Shown piece after piece: positions 43,982 to 53,616 of a stretch of DNA of 64,000 nucleotides. The stretch is from Flexifilum sp963727545 (GTDB taxonomy: Bacteria > Chloroflexota > Anaerolineae > Aggregatilineales > Phototrophicaceae). The position numbers and the translations under genes are program-made. Positions within the stretch are counted from its first letter, which is position 1. Every line of letters starts with the position of its first letter. Under the pieces are notes generated by a model. It did not search any database and was not told the origin of the DNA. It was given only the letters and a program-made list of their open reading frames with translations. The stretch is from contig CAVSGS010000033.1 in NCBI GenBank assembly GCA_963727545.1, positions 70,769 to 134,768 on the forward strand, written 5' to 3'.

Positions 43982-45031
43982 CTAGACTCTGACCACCGCG
44001 CCGCAGTACGGACATTCCATCTGCCGCTGCCCCGCGACCAACTGCGGCAGCGTCCCGCCACAGGAGAAACACTCGGTCGGCGCGTTGCGGATCGCCTCGA
44101 TCTGCGCCGGGTCAGGCTGGATCGCGCGCTCGTCGTCCGTGTTGCCCTTGATCATCCGCTCGATCTGCGCCGCCCAGAATTTGCTGGCGACGCCGCCTTT
44201 GACCTCGACCGTGATCTGCGAATAAGGCGCGCCCGAACCCAGCGTGAAATTAAGCATATCCTTGCCGCCCAAGAAACCCTTGTTTTCCGCCACCACGCCC
44301 TCGATCTGGTTCAGCGGAATTTCCCATTCGAGTTCTTGCGTCTTCTTGCCGCCGAACAAGCCGAGTTTCTTGCCGGTCGTCTCTTTCTGCTCGAACACCA
44401 GCCGTTGATCGGTCAGGTAGAGGATTCCATCGGGATCGTCTTTGCCCTTGCCCGTCGCCACGAACTCTGCTTTGGCGGCGAGGAACAATTTCTCTTCGGC
44501 GAGGAAGGGAAAGCTCGCCTCGTCGCGCTGATCGAGGTACCAGTTGATCGTCGTCAACTGCTGGAGCGTCTGCGTCGCGTCCCTCGCCAGCGTGTCGGAC
44601 AAATTCCCGATCCGCGCTTTCGCGTCGGTCAGCAGTTGCTCCGCCAGATCCAATCCGCGCTGCAAGTCGGGCAGCTGCGATTGCAGCGCCGCCGGGCTGG
44701 TCTTCAACCCTTCAGCCGAGTCCACTCGCCGCCGCAGCCGCTCGACTTCATGCCGCAGCCGATCGGCGTCCTCGGTGATGATCGTCTCGACTTCGCCGCG
44801 CACGTCGCCCCACTGCTGAGCGAGCACGTCGGCTTTCTGCTCCAAATAGGCGGCGAAGGCATAGCCGCGTGACCGCACTTTGGCGATCTCGTCCGGCAGC
44901 TTGCTGATGTTGCGCGTGATCTCGCCGACTTTCGATGAGAGATCCGTCAGCGCGGCTTCCCGAAACAGCGTGTCATATCGTGACCGCAAAGCCTCAAATT
45001 GTCCGACGGCGGGATGAGGTTGCTCGCTCAT
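43982..45031 (-). CDS. Coiled-coil / PH-like / zinc-ribbon protein
   Basis: 349 residues, cytoplasmic. The first half is a long coiled coil (about residues 10-175, with LRHEVERLRRRVDSAE). A beta-rich PH/GRAM-like domain follows at about 185-290 (LFLAAKAEFVATG, GILYLTDQRLVFEQKE, IPLNQIEGVV). A C-terminal zinc ribbon CFSCGG...CPYCGAVV ends the protein. The ATG at 45031 has AAGGAG upstream; a much longer open frame upstream overlaps the promoter region of the divergent gene and is rejected. Function unknown, possibly a membrane- or complex-associated adaptor. Confidence 0.75.
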   Translation of the reverse strand: MSEQPHPAVGQFEALRSRYDTLFREAALTDLSSKVGEITRNISKLPDEIAKVRSRGYAFAAYLEQKADVLAQQWGDVRGEVETIITEDADRLRHEVERLRRRVDSAEGLKTSPAALQSQLPDLQRGLDLAEQLLTDAKARIGNLSDTLARDATQTLQQLTTINWYLDQRDEASFPFLAEEKLFLAAKAEFVATGKGKDDPDGILYLTDQRLVFEQKETTGKKLGLFGGKKTQELEWEIPLNQIEGVVAENKGFLGGKDMLNFTLGSGAPYSQITVEVKGGVASKFWAAQIERMIKGNTDDERAIQPDPAQIEAIRNAPTECFSCGGTLPQLVAGQRQMECPYCGAVVRV

Positions 45032-45217
45032 AAGAGTGCTCCTTGTAAGTGAGGGTGCGAATGCTGTTTCGATTGTACACTGAAGCGGCGGCAGCAACCC
45101 GTTAGCATCCCTGCTGAAAGCAAACCGGCAAAAACTGGTGAATTGCTGCATTGAGCCGGAGCCGATTGATCGGTAAAATCTCGCCTCAAATTCAGGTGGC
45201 AAGAGAGGACATAGAAC

Positions 45218-46456
45218 ATGGCACTCCAACCCCAACGTACCATCGACGAGTTGAAGGAGCTTCGCCGTCTCACCGGTGATGCGGATGGCGCGCAGCGCGT
45301 CGCCTTTACCGAAACGTGGGTGCGCGCCAACGACTGGCTCCAAGAGACGCTGGCGGATCTGCCGGTCGAGGTCGAGACCGACGAGGCGGGCAACCTCTGG
45401 GCAACCCTGCGCGGCGCGTCCGAGCAAGAACTGCTCATCGGGGGACACATGGACTCGGTGCCGAACGGGGGCTGGCTTGACGGCTGCCTGAACGTCCTCG
45501 CCGGGGTCGAAGTCCTGCGTCGGCTCGCCGCCGAAGGCACGCCGCCGGTGACCGTCCGCGTGGTCAGTTGGGCGGACGAGGAAGGCGCGCGCTTCGGGCG
45601 CAGCCTGTTCGGATCAAGCGCGTGCTCCGGCACCATCGATCTGGAAGAAGTCCGCGGCTTGAAGGATAAGAACGGCATTTCGCTGGTCGATGCCCTCGCC
45701 AAGATCGGCGTCGATTTCGACCAGATCAAGGAATCGGGCAAGCAGTTGCAGCACGCCGCCGCCTATCTCGAACTCCACATCGAGCAGGGACCCGTCCTCG
45801 AAAGCATGGATCTACCGCTGGGCGTGGTCTTGGGGACCTTCGGCGTCGAGCGCCACACGATCAAGTTCACCGGACAGTCGGCGCACTCCGGTTCGACACC
45901 CATGAATCAGCGCCGTGACGCGCTCGGCGGCGCCGCCAAGCTCGCCCTCGAAATCCGCGAGATTGGCAAGCGTAACGGCGGCGTCTGCACCGTCGGCAGC
46001 GTGATCACCAAACCGGGCATCGTGACCGCCGTCGTCGGCGAGTGTGACATGACGCTCGACCAGCGCCACCTCAGCGCCGAAGCGCTGGCGACCATGCTCA
46101 AGGAAGCGCAGGATGCCAGCGTGCGCTTCGCTGAAGAGGAAAAACTCGGCTTGGAATGGGGTGATCTGTGGAAGATTCACCCGATCCCGTTCGACCCAGA
46201 ACTGATCGCGTTGGCGGACGAAGCCGTCGTCGAGACGGCGGGTGTCTCGCACAAGCTGCCCAGTGGACCACTCCACGATGCCGCCGAAGTCGCGCGCGCC
46301 GGTGTTCCGACCGTCATGCTGTTCGTTCAGAGCTTGCGCGGGCTATCGCATACTAAAGTTGAAGACACCAAAGAAGAGCACATCGCGATGTCGGTCGAAG
46401 CCCTCGACCGCCTCACCACCAAGGCGATCAACTGGATCGTCGCCAAGAACGCCTGA
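45218..46456 (+). CDS. hyuC: M20-family amidohydrolase (N-carbamoyl-L-amino-acid hydrolase type)
   Basis: 412 residues. Metal-binding motifs of the HyuC/allantoate amidohydrolase branch: GGHMDSVPNGGWLDGCLNVL near residue 88, WADEEGARFGRSLFGS near 130, LELHIEQGPVLE near 190 and HDAAEVAR near 355. The dimerisation domain is in the middle (GQSAHSGSTPMNQRRD). It hydrolyses the carbamoyl group of N-carbamoyl amino acids or related ureido compounds. GAGAGGAC precedes the ATG. Neighbouring hyuB and hyuA support a role in hydantoin or related cyclic-amide use. Confidence 0.88.
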   Translation: MALQPQRTIDELKELRRLTGDADGAQRVAFTETWVRANDWLQETLADLPVEVETDEAGNLWATLRGASEQELLIGGHMDSVPNGGWLDGCLNVLAGVEVLRRLAAEGTPPVTVRVVSWADEEGARFGRSLFGSSACSGTIDLEEVRGLKDKNGISLVDALAKIGVDFDQIKESGKQLQHAAAYLELHIEQGPVLESMDLPLGVVLGTFGVERHTIKFTGQSAHSGSTPMNQRRDALGGAAKLALEIREIGKRNGGVCTVGSVITKPGIVTAVVGECDMTLDQRHLSAEALATMLKEAQDASVRFAEEEKLGLEWGDLWKIHPIPFDPELIALADEAVVETAGVSHKLPSGPLHDAAEVARAGVPTVMLFVQSLRGLSHTKVEDTKEEHIAMSVEALDRLTTKAINWIVAKNA

Positions 46457-46500
46457 AACGACCATTGGGAAAGTTCTTCTGTGCTCGTGTAGGCTTGATG

Positions 46501-46528
46501 GTAGGGGCGCAGCGTGCTGCGCCCCTAC
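46501..46528. repeat. Dispersed G/C palindrome, copy 9
   Basis: Arms GTAGGGGCGCAGC and GCTGCGCCCCTAC around GT, between hyuC and the DUF1684 gene. Confidence 0.85.
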
Positions 46529-46560
46529 GCGAAACGAACATGCCAAAGGCTGCTGTGACC

Positions 46561-47165
46561 ATGTTGTCTTTACTCGATTACCGTCGTCGCGTCCATGATC
46601 TCTACCGTACCGTTCGCTTGCAGGGCACGCCCGACGCCTTCGACATCTTTCGCCGCGAGCGCGACGCGCTGTTCGCATCGCATCCGCAGTCCGCGCTCGA
46701 CGCCGCTCAGCAGGCGACCTTCACCGGACTCCGCTACTACGCCTACAATCCCGCCTATCGCGTCGTCGCCCCACTCGATTACGACGTTGAACCCGTCACT
46801 TTCGATTATGATTTGGGCGACGATGGGCGGCTGACGATTCGCCAATTCGCGCAGGTCGCCTTCGATCTGCCCACCGGCGCTGGAACGCTGGGCGTGTTCT
46901 GGATCACCGGCTATGGGGGCGGTCTGTTTTTGCCCTTCCGCGACTCGACCAACGGTCAGACGACCTACGGCGGTGGGCGCTATCTCTACGACACAATCAA
47001 AGGCGCGGATTTGGCACCGACGGCGACACCCTTGTCCTCGACTTCAACTACGCTTATCATCCATCGTGTTACTATAACCCGCGCTGGGTTTGCCCACTCG
47101 CACCGCCGCAGAATCGGCTCAAGGTCGCCGTTGAAGCTGGCGAAATGCTCATGCAATCGGCTTAA
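46561..47165 (+). CDS. DUF1684 family protein (frameshifted)
   Basis: About 201 residues once repaired. The DUF1684 signature is present in the first frame: LLDYRRRVHDLYRTVR, FTGLRYYAYNPAYRVVA, and GYGGGLFLPFRDSTNGQTTY followed by GGGRYLYDT. The end of the family domain, TLVLDFNYAYHPSCYYNPRW and CPLAPPQNRLKVAVEAGE, is in the next frame and stops at 47163-47165. Restoring one G to the GG at 47013-47014 gives GADLGTDGDTLVLDF and a continuous protein, so one base is missing. An ATG at 46540 is an alternative start. The family function is unknown. Confidence 0.8.
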
Positions 47166-47183
47166 GCAGGAGGAGTTCTGAAT

Positions 47184-47648
47184 ATGACCATCCGGCTGAC
47201 CAGTGCCGCCTTCACCAACGGCGGCTCGATCCCAGAGGAATACACCGGTGACGGGAAAGACATCTCGCCGCCGCTAGCGTGGTCGAACATCCCGGCATCC
47301 ACCCAGAGCTTTGCCCTGACCATCGATGATCCTGACGCGCCCGGCGGCATTTGGGTTCACTGGGTTTTGTTCAACCTGCCCGCCGAAACCACGAGTCTGC
47401 CCGCCGATATTCCAAGGACGGACACGCTTCCCAACGGTGCGCGACAGGGGAGCAACGACTTCGGCAGCGTCGGTTACGGCGGACCGCGCCCGCCCCGCGG
47501 CAGAGGACACCGCTATATCTTCAAAATTTACGCGCTCGACTCAATGCTGGACCTGCGACCCGGCGCGATGCGGCGAATGCTGATCAACGCGATCGCCGGT
47601 CACATCGTCGACGAAGGCGAGTTAGTCGGAACTTATAGTCGAGCCTAA
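47184..47648 (+). CDS. YbhB/YbcL-type phosphatidylethanolamine-binding-like protein
   Basis: 154 residues with the PEBP fold: FTNGGSIPEEYTGDGKDISP, the ligand-site DDPDAPGGIWVHWVLFNLP and YGGPRPPRGRGHRYIFKIYA. The HRYIFK motif and length fit bacterial members; the usual GPCPP reads GPRPP. AGGAGG precedes the ATG. Bacterial PEBP-like proteins have no agreed function. It follows the DUF1684 gene by 18 bases. Confidence 0.88.
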   Translation: MTIRLTSAAFTNGGSIPEEYTGDGKDISPPLAWSNIPASTQSFALTIDDPDAPGGIWVHWVLFNLPAETTSLPADIPRTDTLPNGARQGSNDFGSVGYGGPRPPRGRGHRYIFKIYALDSMLDLRPGAMRRMLINAIAGHIVDEGELVGTYSRA

Positions 47649-47663
47649 GCCACGTTCTAGGTC

Positions 47664-47688
47664 TAGGAGCGCACGACGTGCGCTCCTA
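47664..47688. repeat. Dispersed G/C palindrome, copy 10
   Basis: Arms TAGGAGCGCAC and GTGCGCTCCTA around GAC. One G:C pair of the GGGGC core is replaced by A:T on both arms, a compensated change. Confidence 0.85.
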
Positions 47689-47701
47689 CCCGAAAACTCA
47701 G

Positions 47702-49273
47702 TTACGCCTTAGCAGCTGATCCCCAACCTCCGCCGCCCGGCGTCTCGATTACGACCCGGTCACCGGCTTGAACGGTTCCCGCCCACTTGCCGCCGACCGC
47801 GATCTCGTCGCCGTCGCTGCGAATCACGCGATTGCTGCCCGGCTGCCCCGGCTCGCCGCCGCGCAAGCCATACGGCGCGTTGATCCGCCGCTCGCTGTTG
47901 ATCGTCACCTGCGCCGAAGCGAGAAATTCGTACTCGCGGACGATGCCATCGCCGCCGTGATACTGACCGGCTCCACCTGATCCGTCGCGCAGACGATAAG
48001 CATTGACGCGCACCGGCAGCGCATATTCCAGCGCCTCAACCGGCGTATTGCGTGTATTGGTCATGTGACTGTGCCGCCCGCTGATGCCGTCGCCTGCCGA
48101 TCCCGCGCCATTGCCCCCGGCGATTGTCTCGTAGTAGACGAAGTGCGTCCGGTCGGGCGCGACGCCGCCGAAGGTGAAGTTGTTCATCGTCCCTTAACTC
48201 GCCGCCGGGATGCGTCCCGGCAGCGCTTGCGCCAGTGCGCCCAGCACTACGTCGACGATCCGCTGGCTGGTCTCGGTGTTGCCGACCGCCACCGCCGCCG
48301 GGAAATCAGGATTGAGCAGGCTGTGCGGCGGCGTGACCACCGACACCGGCTCGAAGCAGCCATGATTGACCGGTAAATCGTCGGTCGCCAGCAGCCGCAC
48401 GCAGTACCACGTCGCCGAGCGGACGATCGCCGCGACCGCGTTCAGATTCCCGGCGACCTGCGCCGCGCTGCCCGTGAAATCGACCCGCATCAGCGACCCC
48501 GCGACCGTGATCGTCGCCCGAATTGGGATCGTATACTCGTGCTGACCGTCGCCTTCGAGCGCATCCTCGAAGCTGTACACGCCATCCGGGATCGACTCGA
48601 TAATCGCTTCGGTCATCCGCCGCGAGTAGTCGAGCAAAGCGTCGGCGTGCGCTTGCGTGTCGGTCAACCCATTGGCAGCGACAATTGCCCGCAGTCGCCG
48701 TTCGCCGACCCGCTGCGCTGCTAACTGCGCCTCGATGTCGCCTAAGCGTTCCTCCGGCGCGCGGCTGTTGGCGGTGATCAGCCGAATCGCCGTCTCGCTG
48801 CGTCGTCCGGCTTCGACGAGCTTGACCGGCGGCAGGATCAACCCTTCTTGATACAGTTCGGTGCTCAGCGGCAGCGATCCGGGCGACATGCCGCCCACGT
48901 CAGCATGATGCGCGCGGCTGGCGGCGAAGAAACGCACCTTGTCACCGATGAACACCGGCGAGACCATCGTCACGTCGGGCAAATGCGTCCCGCCGGCATA
49001 CGGATCGTTGAGCACGATCACGTCGCCGGGGCTGAACGTCCGAAACGCGCGCACCGCCGCCTCGACCGACGCGGGCATACTGCCCAGATGCACCGGGATG
49101 TGCGCCGCCTGCGCGATCATCCGCGCCCGCGCGTCGAAGATCGCGCAGCTAAAATCCAGCCGCTCGCGGATGTTCGGGCTGAACGCCGCCCGCTGCAGCG
49201 TGACGCCCATCTCCTCCGCCACCGCCTCGAACAGACTCCGAAACACCGCCAAACTGATCGCATCAACCGCCAT
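47702..49273 (-). pseudogene. hyuB: Hydantoinase/oxoprolinase subunit B (interrupted by an in-frame TAA)
   Basis: About 523 codons. FSPNIRERLDFSCAIFDARA, LNDPYAGGTHLPDVTMVSPV, RAHHADVGGMSPGS and, near the end, GSGGAGQYHGGDGIVREYEF identify the HyuB family, which with HyuA opens hydantoin or 5-oxoproline rings using ATP. A TAA at 48196-48194 lies in frame where the family reads AASQGTMNN; here IPAAS-stop-GTMNNFTFGG, so a conserved Gln codon has become a stop with no frame change. The part after the stop begins with a possible ATG at 48187. ATG at 49273 is preferred; an upstream ATG lies in repeat sequence. Confidence 0.85.
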
Positions 49274-49335
49274 TGCACCCCATCCTAAAAATCCTGAAAA
49301 ACGATCAACCGCCATGACGCCAAGAACGCCAAGTA

Positions 49336-49356
49336 GGGGCGCACGGCGTGCGCCCC
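49336..49356. repeat. Dispersed G/C palindrome, copy 11
   Basis: Arms GGGGCGCAC and GTGCGCCCC around GGC, inside the MITE-like element. Confidence 0.8.
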
Positions 49357-49383
49357 GCGACCGATAGCGCTATCCGGTCGTAG

Positions 49384-49403
49384 GGGCGCAGCGTGCTGCG
49401 CCC
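49384..49403. repeat. Dispersed G/C palindrome, copy 12
   Basis: Arms GGGCGCAGC and GCTGCGCCC around GT, inside the MITE-like element, 27 bases after copy 11. Confidence 0.8.
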
Positions 49404-49487
49404 TTGCTTTTTCTTTGCGTCTTTCTTTTCTTCTTCGCGCCTTTGCGTTAAATCTTTTCTTTCTTGGCGTTCTTGGCGTCTTGGCGG

Positions 49488-51463
49488 TTAGAAAAGTTCT
49501 TCTTTTTCCACCGTCAGCACCAGATTGCGATAGCCGTCGACCACCGCCGACCACCCCTCCGGCACGTAGACCGTGCTGTCGAGCTGGAAGATCAGCGCCG
49601 CGCCGTCGAACGTCGCCCCCGGCATCAGATTTTCGCGCTCGTACAGCTTCATGCCGCCTTTTTCCCCGATCCGCCCGCTCGATCCATCGTTGTCCGTGAT
49701 CGGCTCAGGCGTGAAAGTCGGCTTGGCGACGATCCCGGTCGCCTGCACCCGCAGGTTGACCAGTTCGACCGCGCGTCCCGTTAGCGCATGACCATACGAT
49801 TGTTCGTGCGCGGCGTGGAACGTCGCCGCAATGTCATCACCTTGGGCGAACGGGATCGTCAGTTCGTAGGCTTGCCCGCGATAGCGCGCGTCGATCAGTG
49901 GCGTCAGGATCATCTCGCTTGCGGCGATCCCTTCGCGCGCCAAATCATCCCGCGCCTGCGCGATCATCTCGTCGAGCAGCGCTTGCGGCGGCGTGCTTAC
50001 CCCCAGCAGCGAGCGCGAATAATCCCGCGTCACGTCCGCCACCAGCAAGCCGAGCGCGCACAGCACCCCCGGCGCGCGCGGGATCAGCACGCGCGGGATC
50101 TCCAGCCGCTCGGCGACTTCACAGGCGTGCAGCGGACCCGCCCCACCGAAGGCGACCAGCGTAAACTTGCGCGGATCGTACCCGCGCGCGACCGAGACCC
50201 GCCGCACCGCCCGCTCGATGTTGGCATTCGCTAAGCGCGATCACGCCCTGCGCGGCTTCGTCCGGCGCTAAGCCCATCTCCGCTGCCAGTCGATCGACCG
50301 CCGCTGCCGCCGCGACCACGTCCAGCGCCATCCGTCCGCCGAGGAAGTGATCGCCATCCAGCCGCCCCAACACGACGTTAGCATCGCTGACCGTCACCTG
50401 CGATCCCGCCGCGACCGTAACAGACCGGACCGGGATCGGCTCCGGCACTTTCGGGACCGACTCGCAGCGCGCCGCCGCTGTCGATCCGCGCCAGCGATCC
50501 ACCGCCCGCGCCGACCGTCTCGATGTCGAGCAGTCGCATCCGCAGCGGCAGCCCGTCGATCTCGGCTTCGGCTCGGCGCACCAAATCGCCGGGGCACAGC
50601 GCTACGTCGGTCGACGTGCCGCCCATGTCCAGCGTGATGATCTGGTCGAAACCCGCCAGCTTAGCGAGGTGAAATGCACCGATCACGCCCGCCGCCGGAC
50701 CGCTCAGCGCGGTCAAAATGGCGCGTTCACGAGCGCTGCGCGCGCTGATGATCCCGCCGTCCGACTTCATCACCCGCAGCGCGTCGGGACGCGGCAGCGC
50801 CGCCTCTAGACTGCCCAAATAGCGGCTGATCACCGGGCGCACCGTCGCTTCGAGCGCCACCGTGCTCGCCCGCTCGTACTCGCGAAACTCCGGCAGCACC
50901 TCGCACGACAGCGCGATCTGCCCCTCGTCGAGCAGCCCACGCGCCAAAATTCGCGCCCGTACCGCCTGCTCGTGCGCCGGGTTGACGAAGCTGTAGAGCA
51001 AGCAGACCGCCACCGCCTCGATCCCATCAGCGGCGATGCGATCCAGCACCGCATCGAGCGCGCCGAGGTCTAGCGGCGTCAGCACTTCACCCCGGTAATC
51101 GAGCCGTTCGGGGATTTCGTAGCAGTGGTCGCGCGGGATCAGCGGCGGCGGCAGCTGCGGCTGCAGCGCGTACAGCACCGGGCGATTCTGCCGCCCGATC
51201 TGCAATACGTCGCGGAATCCCTGCGTCGTGATCAGGGCGGCTTTCGCCCCCTTGCGTTCCAAAATCGCGTTCGTGGCGACCGTCGTCCCATGCGCGATCC
51301 GCTCAAACACCGCCAGATCACTCTCGCTGACGGTGATCAGCCCGGCGAGCATCGCCTCCGCCGGATCGCCCGGTGTGCTCAGTAGCTTGTGAATCCGCAG
51401 TTGACCCGCATCGCTCACCACCAAATCGGTGAACGTCCCCCCAATATCGACGCCGACAAACAT
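49488..51463 (-). pseudogene. hyuA: Hydantoinase/oxoprolinase subunit A (two frameshifts)
   Basis: About 658 codons in three frames. The first piece (51463 to about 50405) has the ASKHA ATPase motifs VGVDIGGTFTDLVV, HGTTVATNAILERKGAK, ALSGPAAGVIGA and LDMGGTSTDVAL. The second (about 50405 to 50232) has VTVSDANVVLGRLDGDHFLG. The third (50232 to 49488) has NANIERAVRRVSVARGYDPR, FGGAGPLHACEVAERL and the C-terminal YVPEGWSAVVDG. Adding one base to the run at 50405-50407 and removing one near 50232 would restore the whole protein. All family blocks survive, which favours sequence error, although the partner hyuB is also broken. Confidence 0.85.
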
Positions 51464-51749
51464 AATCGCGCTTTCCGGTGTGGCTTAAACTCCGGCAAAA
51501 TCGTAATCGACCGCGCGCATCACTGCAAATCCTCGCCGGTACGATGGTCTGCCTTCATCCGCAGCCGAGAATATAACGGCAGCGTAATCTAAATTCAGCG
51601 CAGCAGTTGGCTGGCATAGACAAAAATCCGGGCTTTTTCCCCTACAGCTTTGGTCTGACCCCAATTGCCAAGATGAGTTATATTGCGTTAGCGTCATCTA
51701 TCGGCTAAAACTTACGGTAGCGAATCGATCATGAAAGGGGTCTTTACCG
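51464..51749. other. Intergenic region upstream of the phosphonate-type importer
   Basis: 286 bases between the divergent hyuA and phnD-like genes. No repeat, gene or clear promoter consensus was found; a purine-rich GAAAGGGG serves as ribosome-binding site for the gene at 51750. Confidence 0.5.
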
Positions 51750-53453
51750 ATGCGTCAACGAAGTGCCATAGTCTTGTTGCTGATCTTTGTCCTGAGTTTG
51801 TTTATTGCCGTCTTGCCAAGCGCGGCGCAGGATACCGAAATTGTGTGGGCGTTCGTCCCATCTTCCGACAGCGAAACCGTCTTGGCAGGCGCGTCTTCGC
51901 TGACCGACTTGATCGCCGAAAAGACCGGCATTCAGATTACGCCCGTCGTCGCCACCGACTTCTCCGGCGTGATCGAAGCCATGTGCAACGGCGAAGCCGA
52001 AATTGGCGCGCTCAACACCTTCAGCTACATCCTCGCCCATTCGCGGGGCTGCGCTGACGTCGCCATGGTTTCGACCCGCTTCGGCTCCGCTTACTACAGT
52101 GGTCAAATCATCACCAAAGCCGACAGCCCGATCGAGACGCTCGCCGATCTCAAGGGCACGACTTTCTGCCGCCCTGACCCGCTCAGCACCTCCGGCTGGA
52201 TTGTCCCCAGCATCACCCTGCGCGCCAACGGCATCGATCCTGATACCGACTTGACCATCCTTGACGCCGGTGGACATCCGCAGGTCGTGACCGCCGTCAT
52301 CAACGGCGACTGCGACGCGGGCGCGACTTATGTCGATGCGCGCAACGATGAGCAGAAGACCGAGACCAAGGTCATCACCGAAACCTCGCAGATCCCGAAC
52401 GACACCATCAGCTTCACCACCGGTTTCGACCCTGACACCAAGCAGCAGATTGTCGATGCGCTGCTCGAAATCGCCGCCGACCCGGACAACGCACAACTCC
52501 TGAGCGACACCTACAACTGGGGCGGTCTGATCGAGGGGCAGGATGCTTTCTTCGACGACTTCCGTCAGCAGCTTGACGCCGCCGGAATCCAAATTCAAGA
52601 CCTCGTGCCGACGCCTGCGCCGACCGAAGCCGCGACCGAAGCAGCTGCCATGACCGACATGGGCACCGAAGACAACCCGATTGTCTGGGCGTTCGTGCCT
52701 TCGACCGAGAGCGAAGCGGTGATGTCGGGCGCGTCCTCGCTGACCGACCTCGTCCAAGCCGACACCGGCATTTACATCAAGCCGGTTGTGGCGACCGACT
52801 ACAGCGGCGTCATCGAAGCCATGTGCAACGGTGAAGCTGGCATCGGCGCGCTCAACACCTTCAGCTACATTCTCGCCCACTCGCGCGGCTGTGCTGACGT
52901 CGCCATGGTCTCGACCCGCTTCGGCTCCGCCTACTACAGCGGTCAGATTATCGTCAAAGCCGACAGCCCGATCCAGACGCTCGCCGACCTCAAGGGTACG
53001 ACCTTCTGCCGCCCTGACCCGCTCAGCACCTCCGGCTGGATTGTCCCCAGCATCACCCTGCAAGCCAACGGTATCAATCCGGATACTGATCTGACCGTCC
53101 TCGACGCCGGTGGACACCCGCAGGTCGTGACCGCCGTCATCAACGGCGACTGCGACGCCGGTGCGACCTTCGTCGATGCCCGTGACGACGAGCAGAAGAC
53201 CGAAACCCGCGTGATCGCTGAGACGTCGCAGATCCCGAACGACACCATCAGCTTCGCGACCGACGTTCCGGCTGACTTGCAGCAGAAGATCACCGACTCG
53301 CTGCTCGCTATCGCCGCCGACCCGGACAACGCTCAGCTTCTGAGCGACACCTATAACTGGGGCGGTCTGATCTTGGGCAGCGACACCTTCTTCGACGACT
53401 TCCGTCAGCAGCTCGACGCCGCCGGAATCAAGATCGAAGACTTGGCTAAGTAA
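51750..53453 (+). CDS. phnD: PhnD-like substrate-binding protein with two tandem domains
   Basis: 567 residues: signal peptide (about 1-26, ending SAAQ), a complete PhnD-type domain (about 29-285), a Pro/Thr/Ala linker (TPAPTEAATEAAA) and a second complete domain (about 311-567). Both domains carry ATDFSGVIEAMCNGEAEIGA (or ATDYSGVIEAMCNGEAGIGA), LADLKGTTFCRPDPLSTSGW and LSDTYNWGGL. By eye the two are about 80-85% identical in protein and similar in DNA, so the duplication is recent or kept alike by conversion. Single-domain PhnD proteins are about 300 residues. PhnC and PhnE follow, so it delivers phosphonate, phosphite or another oxyanion to one transporter. Confidence 0.93.
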   Translation: MRQRSAIVLLLIFVLSLFIAVLPSAAQDTEIVWAFVPSSDSETVLAGASSLTDLIAEKTGIQITPVVATDFSGVIEAMCNGEAEIGALNTFSYILAHSRGCADVAMVSTRFGSAYYSGQIITKADSPIETLADLKGTTFCRPDPLSTSGWIVPSITLRANGIDPDTDLTILDAGGHPQVVTAVINGDCDAGATYVDARNDEQKTETKVITETSQIPNDTISFTTGFDPDTKQQIVDALLEIAADPDNAQLLSDTYNWGGLIEGQDAFFDDFRQQLDAAGIQIQDLVPTPAPTEAATEAAAMTDMGTEDNPIVWAFVPSTESEAVMSGASSLTDLVQADTGIYIKPVVATDYSGVIEAMCNGEAGIGALNTFSYILAHSRGCADVAMVSTRFGSAYYSGQIIVKADSPIQTLADLKGTTFCRPDPLSTSGWIVPSITLQANGINPDTDLTVLDAGGHPQVVTAVINGDCDAGATFVDARDDEQKTETRVIAETSQIPNDTISFATDVPADLQQKITDSLLAIAADPDNAQLLSDTYNWGGLILGSDTFFDDFRQQLDAAGIKIEDLAK

Positions 53454-53469
53454 GGCTTTTCTGATCTGT

Positions 53470-53493
53470 CGGGGCGCGCAGCTGTGCGCCCCG
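53470..53493. repeat. Dispersed G/C palindrome, copy 13
   Basis: Arms CGGGGCGC-G-CAG and CTG-T-GCGCCCCG; the single unmatched position is a G opposite T, which would be a G-U wobble in RNA. Lies between phnD and phnC. Confidence 0.8.
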
Positions 53494-53511
53494 CTTGCGC
53501 TTGATTATGTT

Positions 53512-53533
53512 GGGGCACAGCGTGCTGTGCCCC
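53512..53533. repeat. Dispersed G/C palindrome, copy 14
   Basis: Perfect arms GGGGCACAGC and GCTGTGCCCC around GT, 18 bases after copy 13. Confidence 0.85.
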
Positions 53534-53616
53534 GCTCCGCGCAGACTAACCGTAACTATCGAGGCGCGGCTTCAACCACCGACCGTCTCGACTATTGATA
53601 AGCAAGATCATCATCC

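Larger units (their letters stand above)
49307..49489. mobile_element. MITE-like element between hyuA and hyuB
   Basis: A 27-bp sequence at 49307-49333 is repeated inverted at 49463-49489 with two mismatches (arms built on CGCCAAGAACGCCAAG). The 183-bp element contains two of the dispersed palindromes, an ATAGCGCTAT palindrome and a pyrimidine-rich CTTTGCGT stretch. It fills the gap between the two genes and reaches the stop codon of hyuA. No transposase is encoded; a non-autonomous element or a composite of intergenic repeats are the two readings. Confidence 0.55.

Noticed and set aside
42817..44061. 414-codon open frame on the minus strand
   Set aside because: Antisense to the GDPD-like gene and running through intergenic repeats; no motif.
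45032..45448. 139-residue N-terminal extension of the zinc-ribbon protein
   Set aside because: It overlaps the divergent hyuC start and promoter region; AAGGAG directly precedes the ATG at 45031.
51744..53117. 457-codon open frame on the minus strand
   Set aside because: Antisense shadow of the two-domain PhnD gene; its length comes from codon bias and the internal duplication, and it has no family motifs.
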